From Bacillota bacterium (GTDB taxonomy: Bacteria > Bacillota > Clostridia > Acetivibrionales > DSM-1351), in contig JAEZRV010000065.1 of assembly GCA_023444055.1 (NCBI GenBank), positions 1 through 64,000 on the forward strand: DNA of 64,000 nt, in the 5' to 3' direction. Positions 16,871-26,900 of the stretch are shown one piece after another (positions within the stretch are counted from its first letter, which is position 1; the number at the start of each line of letters is the position of its first letter). The notes under the pieces were generated by a model. It made no database searches and was not told the origin of the DNA. It was given only the letters and a program-made list of their open reading frames with translations. Both the position numbers and the translations under genes were made by a program.

Positions 16871-17914
16871 ATGAGACAAAATAACTTCATTTTTCCAGAT
16901 TATAAAAAAAAGTATTTTAGAAAATTCAGCAAAATTGTATCTACTGCTGCATATTTGCCGGAAAAAACTATAACAAATGATGACATTATAAATAAAAACA
17001 AATTAGCCATGAAGGATAGCGTAATCCGCAAATCAATTGGTGTTCACCAACGTAGAGTAGCAGAAGACAATTTAGTAGATTCGGATATATTAGCTTTTGC
17101 TGGTAAAAAGTGTATGGATAAATCAAAAGTACATGTTGATAAATTATCACGGATAATTTCCACCAAGTTTTTTGGTGACAACCTTTTACCAATGACAGCC
17201 AGTATGGTACAAAGGAAATTGGGTTGTACATATGCAACACAAGCGTTTGATATAGATGGTGGTATAAATTCCTTTTTACAAGCTCTTGACCTTGGAACAC
17301 GTTATATTAATAGCAACGATGAATATATTCTTATAACTTCTGGTGGAGTATGCAATAGATTAATTAGCAAAACTGACCCGAGAGTTGCATTCCTATTTGG
17401 GGATGGTGCAGCATCAGTTTTACTTTCGTGTTCTGAGGAGCCTCACTTTCTGGCAAGTTATTTTTATACGAATCACAATTATTATGAGTTTGCAACAACA
17501 CAAAAGCTTAAGCCTGAGCATACGGGAAGTTCTTTTGAAAAAGAAGATTTTTCGTTATTTTATGACTATTACAATATGGATAACTGGAAGCATGCAGAAG
17601 ATTTTTTTAGAACGGCGGCTATTACAGTTAGAGACAATCTTCTTGAAGAAAGCAATCTAAATATGAGTGACATTGATCTAGTTCTTGTTACTGAAAACAA
17701 TAAGCCTATTTGGGAAGTAACATTAGATGCTTTGGGTGTAAAACAAGAAAAAAGTATTTCATTATTGCATAGCTATGGGAATACAATGTCTGCAATGCTT
17801 CCACTACTCTTAAATGAAGCATTTAGCACTGGGCAGATTGAAAGTGGAATGAACATTTTACTGCTTTCCCATGGAGAAGGCTTTAGTGGAGGGGGGATGA
17901 TATACAAAGCGTAG
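16871..17914 (+). CDS. FabH-like ketoacyl-ACP synthase III homologue without the catalytic Cys
   Basis: The 347-residue protein aligns by motif to KAS III: KIVSTAAYLPEKTITNDDI, IGVHQRRV, VAFLFGDGAASVLL, and C-terminal HSYGNTMSA and SHGEGFSGGGMIY. In the position of the catalytic Cys (AFDITAACSGF in the neighbour) it reads AFDIDGGINSF, Ile132 replacing Cys, and the catalytic His is Thr274; only the Asn of GNT remains. It is therefore unlikely to condense on its own. A plausible role is non-catalytic partner of the second FabH-like protein at 18264, like PqsB with PqsC. I use ATG 16871, close after GGAGGAG; an upstream ATG at 16853 precedes that site. First gene of the lipid/polyketide cluster. 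Confidence 0.85.
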   Translation: MRQNNFIFPDYKKKYFRKFSKIVSTAAYLPEKTITNDDIINKNKLAMKDSVIRKSIGVHQRRVAEDNLVDSDILAFAGKKCMDKSKVHVDKLSRIISTKFFGDNLLPMTASMVQRKLGCTYATQAFDIDGGINSFLQALDLGTRYINSNDEYILITSGGVCNRLISKTDPRVAFLFGDGAASVLLSCSEEPHFLASYFYTNHNYYEFATTQKLKPEHTGSSFEKEDFSLFYDYYNMDNWKHAEDFFRTAAITVRDNLLEESNLNMSDIDLVLVTENNKPIWEVTLDALGVKQEKSISLLHSYGNTMSAMLPLLLNEAFSTGQIESGMNILLLSHGEGFSGGGMIYKA

Positions 17915-17984
17915 GGAGATCTTAGTACTTAGTTAAACATTTGAAGTTTGTTTAGCGTTAAATACTTTATAGGGGGGAACAGTT

Positions 17985-18245
17985 ATGACGCAACAAGATA
18001 TTTATATGAAAATGAAAGAGATTCTGGTGGAGTACTTTCGGCTAGATGAAGATGAAGTTACTCCGGATACCCATTTGATAGATGATTTGGGAGCAGATTC
18101 TATTGCTATTGTTGAGATGAGTTTCCGTATTTCAGAATGCTTTTCGGTTCCTATTGTTGAAGCAGATAAAGAGCTTCTAGTTGTTAAGAACATGGCAGAA
18201 GAAGTATATCGTCAGGTTAAAAATAATGCAAATCTCAATAAATAA
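17985..18245 (+). CDS. discrete acyl carrier protein
   Basis: The 86-residue acidic protein has the helical acyl carrier fold, and its phosphopantetheine site is Ser39 in LIDDLGADSIAIVEM, followed by the recognition helix. It starts with ATG after a strong GGGGGG site. Lying between the two FabH-like genes, it most likely carries the starter or intermediate acyl chain for them and for the megasynthase downstream. It differs from a housekeeping AcpP in its ISECFSVPIVEADKELL second half. The Sfp-type transferase at 29776 is a good candidate to activate it. It is the only carrier in the cluster with a canonical DS(I/L) serine, which matters because the megasynthase repeats lack it. Confidence 0.93.
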   Translation: MTQQDIYMKMKEILVEYFRLDEDEVTPDTHLIDDLGADSIAIVEMSFRISECFSVPIVEADKELLVVKNMAEEVYRQVKNNANLNK

Positions 18246-18263
18246 TAAAGAGGCTGTAATTAT

Positions 18264-19304
18264 ATGAAAAAAATAATTAAGTATCCACCAGTTAGTAATC
18301 TAGATGTGGCGCGATATGCGAAAGTTCTATCGACAGGTTCTTATTTACCGGATAATGTTGTGACTAATGATGATATTATCAAACGGTATGACTTAATTGC
18401 GACTGATAGAGCAGTTAGATATTCTATAGGCATAAGTGAGAGAAGATGGGAGAATAAAAATCTGGATGTCGCTGATTGTGTAGCATATGCTGCTAAGCAA
18501 TGTTTAGAAAGAGCGAATGTTAGTATAGAACAGGTTGATCGTATTATATACTCAAAGTTATTAGGAGATTACAATGTGCCAGCAACATCAATAGGTATGT
18601 TGAAGAAATTAAAAGCCGAAAAAGGTATTCCGGCTTTTGATATAACAGCTGCATGCAGTGGATTTATACATGCAATGGATATGGCAATACGTTATATAGA
18701 CTCGGGAGATGACTATGTCCTAATATTTGGCGGTGGATTGACAAGTTGGGCATTAGCCAATGATTTCAATAAAATTGATACACGCACTGTATTTTTAATG
18801 GGAGATGGAATCGCTGCAATGCTTCTAGGAGTTAGTGGTGAAAAACATTTTCTAAGCTCATACCTTCAGACAGATAATACTCATTATGAAGTAGGATACA
18901 TGCCCCTTGGTTTATCTTTGTTAAACTCTAAAGTAAATTTATCTAGTGATATGTTCGGAATGAAAATTGACAATGGAAGAATACTTACTGAGAATGCAAT
19001 TGAGTCTGCAGTAGTCACCGTAAATCGGCTATTAGAGTCCTCAAAATTGACCATTGATGATATAGATTTAGTTGCCACATCTGACCAGACGACCCAGCTT
19101 TGGGAAGGACAGCTTAAAGCTCTTAATATACCGCTTGAAAAGAGTGTTAGCCTTTTTCATAAACAAGGAAATACAGCATCAGCTATGAGCCCTCTTAATC
19201 TAAATGAATTAATTACTACTGGAAGGTTAAAAAGAGGAATGACAGTACTAATGATGGCACATGGAGCAGGTGCAAGCGGAGGGGGAGTCATATTTAAATA
19301 TTAA
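18264..19304 (+). CDS. FabH-like ketoacyl-ACP synthase III with catalytic Cys
   Basis: The 346-residue protein resembles its neighbour at 16871 throughout, but retains Cys131 in FDITAACSGFIHAMD. VFLMGDGIAAMLLG and the C-terminal HKQGNTASAM and GAGASGGGVIF are also typical. The usual His of the HQAN motif, 30 residues before the GNT Asn, is Ser273, so the triad is Cys-(Ser)-Asn rather than Cys-His-Asn. Such changes occur in KAS III relatives that transfer acyl groups or condense unusual substrates. With the Cys-less paralogue it may form a heterodimer that loads or starts a chain on the discrete ACP. AGAGG lies before the ATG, 18 bp after the ACP gene. Confidence 0.88.
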   Translation: MKKIIKYPPVSNLDVARYAKVLSTGSYLPDNVVTNDDIIKRYDLIATDRAVRYSIGISERRWENKNLDVADCVAYAAKQCLERANVSIEQVDRIIYSKLLGDYNVPATSIGMLKKLKAEKGIPAFDITAACSGFIHAMDMAIRYIDSGDDYVLIFGGGLTSWALANDFNKIDTRTVFLMGDGIAAMLLGVSGEKHFLSSYLQTDNTHYEVGYMPLGLSLLNSKVNLSSDMFGMKIDNGRILTENAIESAVVTVNRLLESSKLTIDDIDLVATSDQTTQLWEGQLKALNIPLEKSVSLFHKQGNTASAMSPLNLNELITTGRLKRGMTVLMMAHGAGASGGGVIFKY

Positions 19305-19367
19305 TCTCAAAAGGGTATTTATAAATTAAGGAAAACTACAAATTGGAGGATAGGAAGGAGTACTAAG

Positions 19368-20855
19368 ATGAATTGTTGTGATTATCTATTCAATATAAAC
19401 CAGGAGCTTTTAAATAATGAAGCAATAGTAGATTCAGAAAATGGCAGAAGGTATACATATAAAGAGTTGCAGATTGCTGTTAAAAAGTTTGCTCAGTATT
19501 TAATAGATAGTGGATTTAAAAAGGGTTCTACAATTGCGATTCATTTGTACAATGGTTCAGAAACTGTAATTGCATACCTTGCGTGTCAATATTGTGGTTT
19601 TATTTCCTGTATAGTTGATCCAATGTTTAAGCCTTTTGAACTGCAATACTATTTAGAGGATTCTGAGGCTACTTGTCTAATTACATTCCTAAAAAATGAA
19701 AAAGATATTGAAGAATTAGGTGTCAATATTGCAATTATGCATGATACGGATGTAGATATGGTTTGTGATGCTATGGATATTGAACAAATCCAATCGGAAC
19801 CTTATGACATTTCTGAAGATGAAGTTTCAATAATTCTTTATACTTCTGGTTCAACCTCTAAACCTAAGGGAGTTATGCATAATGTATATAGATGTATAGC
19901 TCATGTTGCTATACAACAGGAAATAGGATATACATTTACAAAAGAGGACAGGCTTATTTGTTTCGTACCTTTCTCACATGCATATGGGTGTATAGATATA
20001 TTGTTTGATGCTATGGAATATGGTGCTTGTGTGGTAATGATGCGATCCTTTCAGCCGCAAAAATTTGCAAGGCTTGTTGAGACAGAAGGAATTACTCATC
20101 TTTTTGGAGTTCCAACTCATTATGTCCAATTGCTAAGATATGACTCAATACTTCCACAGTTAAAAGCGTTAAAAGCGGCATTTGTTGCAGCAGCTCCTTT
20201 AAATCATACGACAGCTATACAATGGGAGGAAAAAACAGGAGTGTATCTTAATGAGGGATATGGCTTATCTGAAACATGTACATTAACTATCTTTAGAGAT
20301 AAATCTATTACAATAACTCCTGGTAATGTAGGAAAGCCTACAACAAAGGTGGCTAAAGTTGAAATTGTAGATAAAAGTGGAAATCCTGTTGGTCAAAATG
20401 AAGTTGGAGAGATAAGAGTAAAGGGTCCAAATGTAATGTTGGGATATTGGAAGAAACCTGAAGAGACCAGCAAGAAACTAAGAGATGGTTGGTTCTACAC
20501 AGGAGATTTTGCGTATAAAAACAATAACGACGAATTTATTTTATGTGGTAGGAATACTGAATTTATAAATGTTGCAGGAATTAAAGTATCACCTATTGAT
20601 GTTGAGTCAGTGTTAAATCAGCATCCATTTGTATTGGAATCAGCAGTAGTTAGTCAGAAAGATGAGATGTATGGCGAGGTAGTAAAAGCTTTTGTAGTAT
20701 TAAAACCTGAAAAAACACTTACTGAGAGAGAACTTATTAGGTTTGTTTCAAGTAAGCTTTCTAGTTTCTCAGTTCCCAAAAGTATTACATATATAGAACA
20801 ATTCCCAAGAAACAATATTGGTAAGATAGATAAAAATTTATTATCAAAATATTAA
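19368..20855 (+). CDS. AMP-forming fatty acyl-CoA/ACP ligase
   Basis: This ANL-superfamily enzyme should activate a carboxylic acid as acyl-AMP and pass it to CoA or to the phosphopantetheine of an ACP. The 495-residue sequence contains the P-loop-like ILYTSGSTSKPKGVMH (about 157-172), the A5-type GYGLSETCT (about 297), WFYTGDFAY (about 375) and the C-terminal catalytic Lys in RNNIGKIDKNLL. The length fits stand-alone ligases. AGGAGT precedes the ATG. Between the FabH pair and the megasynthase, it most likely primes the system with a fatty acid on the discrete ACP; which acid cannot be inferred safely. Confidence 0.88.
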   Translation: MNCCDYLFNINQELLNNEAIVDSENGRRYTYKELQIAVKKFAQYLIDSGFKKGSTIAIHLYNGSETVIAYLACQYCGFISCIVDPMFKPFELQYYLEDSEATCLITFLKNEKDIEELGVNIAIMHDTDVDMVCDAMDIEQIQSEPYDISEDEVSIILYTSGSTSKPKGVMHNVYRCIAHVAIQQEIGYTFTKEDRLICFVPFSHAYGCIDILFDAMEYGACVVMMRSFQPQKFARLVETEGITHLFGVPTHYVQLLRYDSILPQLKALKAAFVAAAPLNHTTAIQWEEKTGVYLNEGYGLSETCTLTIFRDKSITITPGNVGKPTTKVAKVEIVDKSGNPVGQNEVGEIRVKGPNVMLGYWKKPEETSKKLRDGWFYTGDFAYKNNNDEFILCGRNTEFINVAGIKVSPIDVESVLNQHPFVLESAVVSQKDEMYGEVVKAFVVLKPEKTLTERELIRFVSSKLSSFSVPKSITYIEQFPRNNIGKIDKNLLSKY

Positions 20856-20930
20856 TACCAGAAAATTAATTAATGTTGCATAAAACTATAGAGATATAAT
20901 TAAAATTAGAAGAGAAAATGGGGGGATTTT

Positions 20931-23900
20931 GTGGCTAATTATAATTATTCAGAAAGTGGAATTGCGGTTGTGGGAATTGGAGGGGTTTTCCCAGATGCTG
21001 CTGATATAAGTCAGTTTTGGAATAATATACTTAACAAGAAAGTTTCTATAAAAAAAATACCCAACGAGATAATAAACAGTGAAATATTTTACTGCCCTGA
21101 TTTATATGGAAAAGTAGATAAGAAAGATAAAACATATACTAATGTTGCAGGACTTGTAGATCATAAGGCATACATAAATTCAAGCTTTAAGCATAAGATT
21201 CCACCGGCCGTTGCTGAGCATATGGATAGAAATCAACTCGCAACAATATATTGCGTTGATCAAGCGCTTGAATCTATGAGAGAAAATGCACTCCCAAAAG
21301 AGCGTACGGCAGTTATTCTTGGAAATGGACTGCCAGGAATAAAGTATGATCAAATTCTCAAAAGAATGAGTTTTCAAGAAATAGAATACTACTTGAAAAA
21401 CAATGCATTAGTGCAAGGTAAGTTTTCACCAGATGAATTAAATGAAGTAATCAATAAACTCAGAAATGAGTTCCTAAAAGGTACTATACAAATTACAGAG
21501 GATAGCTCTCCAGGTGTATTACCCAATATTGTTGCTGGACGAATAACTAATGTATTTGACTTATGGGGTCCGGCTTTTACAGTGGATGCTGCATGTGCGT
21601 CTTCTCTTGCGGCTATTTCCTGCGGAGTTGAGGGACTCATAAATAGAGAATATGACGCTGTAATAGCTGGTGCTGCAGATGTTTCTGTTTTAGCTCCTGG
21701 ATTAAGTTTGTTTTCTGGAATAAATGCATTATCACCGGATGGCTCATATCCATTTGACTCCCGCGCAAATGGATTCGTAATTGGTGCTGGTGCAGGAGTT
21801 TTTATATTGAAACGTCTTGGAGATGCTATACAAAATAAAGATAATATATTGGCCGTAATATCAGGCTATGGACGAGCTAGTGATGGCAAGGGAAAATACA
21901 TAGCCGCACCTAGTGAAGAAGGACAAATTAGAGCTATAGAAATGTCTACTAAAATGACAGGATATTCTGTTGATACTATAGAAATGCTGGAAGCACATGG
22001 CACAGGAACTCCTGTCGGAGATCCTGCTGAAGTAAGTGCTTTGAAAAAGGCATTTAGTAAATTGGGTTGCTCAAAAAAAGAGTACTGCGGAATAGGGTCA
22101 GTAAAATCAAATATAGGTCACTTGCGTTCAGCCGCTGGTGTGCCAGGTGTACTAAAGGCGGTATTAGCTCTAAACAATAAGATACTTCCACCTACGGCGA
22201 ATCTGCAGGAAATAAACCCAAAATTAAAATTAGAAGGCTCTCCGTTTTATGTGTTAAGAGACGGAAAGCAGTGGAATGCAAACAGCAGCCATCCTAGAAG
22301 GGCAAGTGTTAGTGCTTTTGGGTTTGGTGGTGCTGACTATCATATTTCTCTTGAAGAATTTAGAGAAGAGTTTGTAGGGAAATCATATAATATTCCTTAC
22401 TCAATACATAACAATCAAAGTATTACGTCAACCGTTTCTGCTCAGAGTAAAGTTGATTCAATACAGGAAGTTGTTTTATTTGCTGCTGATACAATAGACA
22501 TGCTTAAGGAAGAGTATGACAAATTTATTAATCAAGCCGAATTAAATATAGAACAAGGCTTTAGCAAGCTTGTTTTTCAGAATAATTCTACTGTTTGTTA
22601 TGGTAGAAATTTGAGGCTTGCTTTAATGGCATGCAATGTTGATGATTTAAAAAAGAGATGGAATACTTTCATAAAGCTCTATGAAAGTGAACGTGTAGGT
22701 AATTCAGATGAACTGCTCCTTTCTGGAATAAGTTTTGGAACAGGAGAAGAGATTAATCCTGAGCAAATCGCAGTATTATTTCCTGGTCAAGCATCACAAT
22801 ATGCTAATATGGAAAAGGATTTATATGATAGTTATCCTACTTTTAAATCAGCATATGATAGCTTTGACGCAATTTGGCAATCAAAATATGAAAATAAGAT
22901 TTCTTCAATGGTATTTGGAGAAAATACAGATAAAATTAATGAAACATTAAAAGAGACACAAAATACACATCCAGCAATTTTCATCAGTAGCTATTGTATG
23001 TATAAGCTCTTTAAGGATATGGGACTTGAAGCAGGGTATATGGTAGGGCATAGCCTTGGTGAAATAAGTGCTCTAGCTGCAAATGGCATGATGTCGTTTA
23101 GAGATGCGGCAAATCTTGTTGGCATTAGAGGATACTCTTTTGCTGAAATTCCTGAAAATGAACGTGGGAAAATGGTGAGCATTAAGGGCTCGCAAGATGA
23201 AGTTGAAAAGCTGCTTGAGAGAATAGGACTCAAAATTTATGTAGCTAATATAAATTCACCAACTCAGATTGCTGTTGGTGGTGATGCAGAGGAAATTAAA
23301 AAGCTTGTAGAAGTGTTAGAAAAAGAAAAGGTAACACATACAGTATTAAATGTATCACATGCTTTCCATTCACCCTTGATAAAGAGTGCAGCAGAAAACT
23401 TTTATAATGATATAAAGGATATAAAATTTAAGGCCGGTAATACAAAAGTTATGGCAAATCATCTAGTGGAATATTATCCGCAAAATAGCGATACTGCAAA
23501 TATACCACAGATGTTAAGGGAGCAAATAACTAATCCTGTAAGGTTTGTTGATTCTATAAATAAATTATACAATGACGGGGTAAGGCTGTTTGTTGAGATT
23601 GGGCCTGGTAATGTTCTTAGCAACCTTACGAAGGACATTTTGTCAGGTAAAGATATAAAAGTTATTACTTCTAATTTAAAAAAGAAGAATGACATTGAAT
23701 GTATGAATAAAGCTGTTGGAGAATTGTTTGCTGCAGGCGTACACATTCAGGTTCTTTCGCCAATTGATAGGGTATCTGAGGTTCAAATAGTGCAGGCTGA
23801 AAGTAAAGCAAATATTGAAAAGACAACTGCAGTATCAGAGAGTATAAAAACTACTGATATCCCAGCTAGTAATTTAACTTATAATACAGACAAACCAGCA

Positions 23901-26900
23901 TATAACATATCAGCAAATACTTTGCCAACTAAAAAGTTGGTTTATAGCGGTGTTTCTATTGGATTACCGGGTACATATAAAAAGATATTCAGTGATGAAA
24001 ACTTTGATTTATTATTTGAGGGTAGAAATTTAATTGAGAGATTAACAGATGATGAGAGACTAAGTATGGCGGAGCTTAATATCACAAGGTTGGTTAAGAG
24101 TGAGCAGGGCTCTGAGTTTAAGACTCTATCTTCAATAAACGAGGTTATTGCCTTAGCAGGTAAGTTTGGGAATTTAGATATGGATGAGTATCTGGTAGAT
24201 GTAGATATTCAGAAACAAATGACAAAGACAGTTTGTGCTGCAGTTGCAGCAGGATATGAGGCATTAGCTGATGCTGGAATACCATTAGTAAAGGAAAGAA
24301 AAGTAACGTCAAATGGCTCAATCCTAGAAGGACGCTATTTACTCCCAGAGGAAATGAGAGAAAGCACTGGAATTATATTTGCTAATGGCTTCCCAATGGT
24401 AGAACCGTTTATTCAGGAAGTGTCCAAGTTTGTTGCATATAAATTTGGAAAGAAGTCCAGACAAGAAATGATAGGGTTCTATGAACAAATAATTTGCCAT
24501 ACCAGTGATTATAGTGTCAAAAAGAAATTAGCAGACTGGTTTACTCTGAATTATTCAAGGCTTAGTGACTGCTCAGGAGAAGAGGATATTTATAGATTTA
24601 ATTCAGACTTTATGAGCCAGGTTGCTTCACAGGCCAACAATCGTTTAGCTCAGTTTATTGGCGCATCAGGACCAAACTTCCAGATTAATGCGGCATGTTC
24701 TTCAACAGCATATGCGATTTCATTGGCTGAGGACATGATCCGTGCAGGTCGTGCTGAAAGAATGATAATTATAGGAGCAGACAATGCATCCTCAAAGGAA
24801 AGTATCAAATGGCTTGGAGGAGGGTTTTTGTCTGCAGGTGCAGCAACTACTTCAGAGGATCTTTATAGTGCAGCTATACCATTCGATAATAGGCGTAATG
24901 GCATGATAATTGGTGCTGGTGCAGTAGGACTTGTGATAGAAAAGGAAGAAGTGGTAGAAGCTCGTGGAATGTCAGGAATATGCAGTATCGTGGGTACTCA
25001 CGCATTTAATATGGCAGGACATCAGACAAAAATTGATGCAGAGAAATTCAGTGAGGAGCTGGAGAAGTTTATTTCTAAAATGGAGAGAGAAAATGGATTT
25101 AGCCGAACACAAATTGCGCAAAATACTGTTTATTTCTCCCACGAAACTTATACACCTAAAAAGGGTGGCTGTTCACAGACTGAGAAGTTTTCCCTTGAAA
25201 AAGTATTTGGAAATGCGTATAGGGATATTCTTATATGCAATACAAAAGGTATGACAGGGCACACAATGGGAGGCTCTATTGAAGAAGCAGTTGCGGCGAA
25301 GTCTCTTCAATATCAGAAGGTACCACCAATAGTAAATTATTTAGTTCCAGATCCAGAATTGGCTGGGCTTAAGCTTTCAGAGGGTGGCAATTACCAGTTT
25401 GATTATGCTCTAAGATGTGTTGCAGGATTCGGAGGACAGGGCAACTATATTTTGTTAAAGAGCTTAACTGTGGGTGATAATAGAATAGTCAACAATTCTA
25501 AATACGATCAATGGCTAAAAACAATTAATTCATCAAATGATTCCGTTTTATGTAAAGATGGACGCCTGCTTGTGCTCAAGTCTGAGAAGGGCAAAGATGG
25601 AATTAAGGATAAAGCTTTAGCTGAATCAACTGAAATAATTAAACAGAATAACGCTCACATTACTAACAGCGATGTAGCGTCGGCAACTGCTAACATTAGA
25701 ACAGAGGTTAGGGGCACTGCTACTAATTCTATTATGCCTGACAAAAAGAATATTATTGATATTATTTTGGATATATTTTCAGAAGTAACAAAGTATCCTA
25801 AGGATATGCTTGACTTAGATATGGAAATGGAAGCAGACTTAGGAATAGATACAGTTAAGCAGGCAACGATATTTTCAATGGTTTGGGAGAAGTTTGGCAT
25901 TGAAAGAGAAGAAGGGCAAAGCATAACTAATTATCCGACAATTGGTCAGATTATTGATTTGGCATATTCAAAGATGACGGATGGAACAGCCTATAATACT
26001 CAAGAGCCTGATAATCAACAAAAGTCTAGCGAGAATGTATCAGGTGGATTAGATGCAGTATCTGCAATTGGAGAAGTAAAGTTTTTATCAAAGGATACTG
26101 TTAAATCTGAGGTGTTAAATGTTATTTCTGAGATTTCAAAGTATCCTACTGATATGCTTGACTTAGATATGGAAATGGAAGCTGATTTAGGAATTGATAC
26201 TGTAAAACAGGCAACAATTATATCAATTCTTTGGGACAAGTATGCTATTAAAAGAGAGGAAGGGCAAAGTATTACCAATTATCCTACAATAGGACAGGTT
26301 ATTGACCTTATATACTCAAAGCTGCCAAGCTCAACTGTGCAAAGCGTAGTAATATTAGGAGATGAGCAAAAAGATAACAAGCTATTATCAAATACGGCTA
26401 CAACAACTCCTTTAATTGATTCTCAGAAAGGAAATGGGATTTCAAAGGATAAAATTCAATCAGAAGTATTAGAGGTTATTTCCGAGATATCAAAATATCC
26501 TACTGACATGCTTGATATTAGTATGGAAATGGAAGCTGATTTGGGGATTGATACAGTGAAACAAGCAACAATTATTTCTACTTTATCTGAAAAGTATGAC
26601 ATACAGAGAGAAGAATGGCCTCATGTATCGGAATTGCTTAAGATTGAAAGTGTTATAGACCATTTATATAATATCTTGAATAGCAGGTTAAACATAGATT
26701 CACTATCAGAGACTGCGCTTGATGAGGTTGCATCAACAACAGTTTTTGAAGATACAAGTGCTACTATTGATGATGTTATTGTTCATGCAATAGCAAAATA
26801 TACAGCATACCCTGTTGAAATGCTTACATTAGATATGGAAATAGAGCAGGACTTAGATCTTGATGAAAGCAAAATATCAGAAATATTATCAGATATCAAG

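Noticed and set aside
23935..25500. Second KS domain as a chain-length factor
   Set aside because: Chain-length factors lack the active Cys (often Gln); this domain keeps Cys1256, His1404 and His1444, so it may be catalytic.
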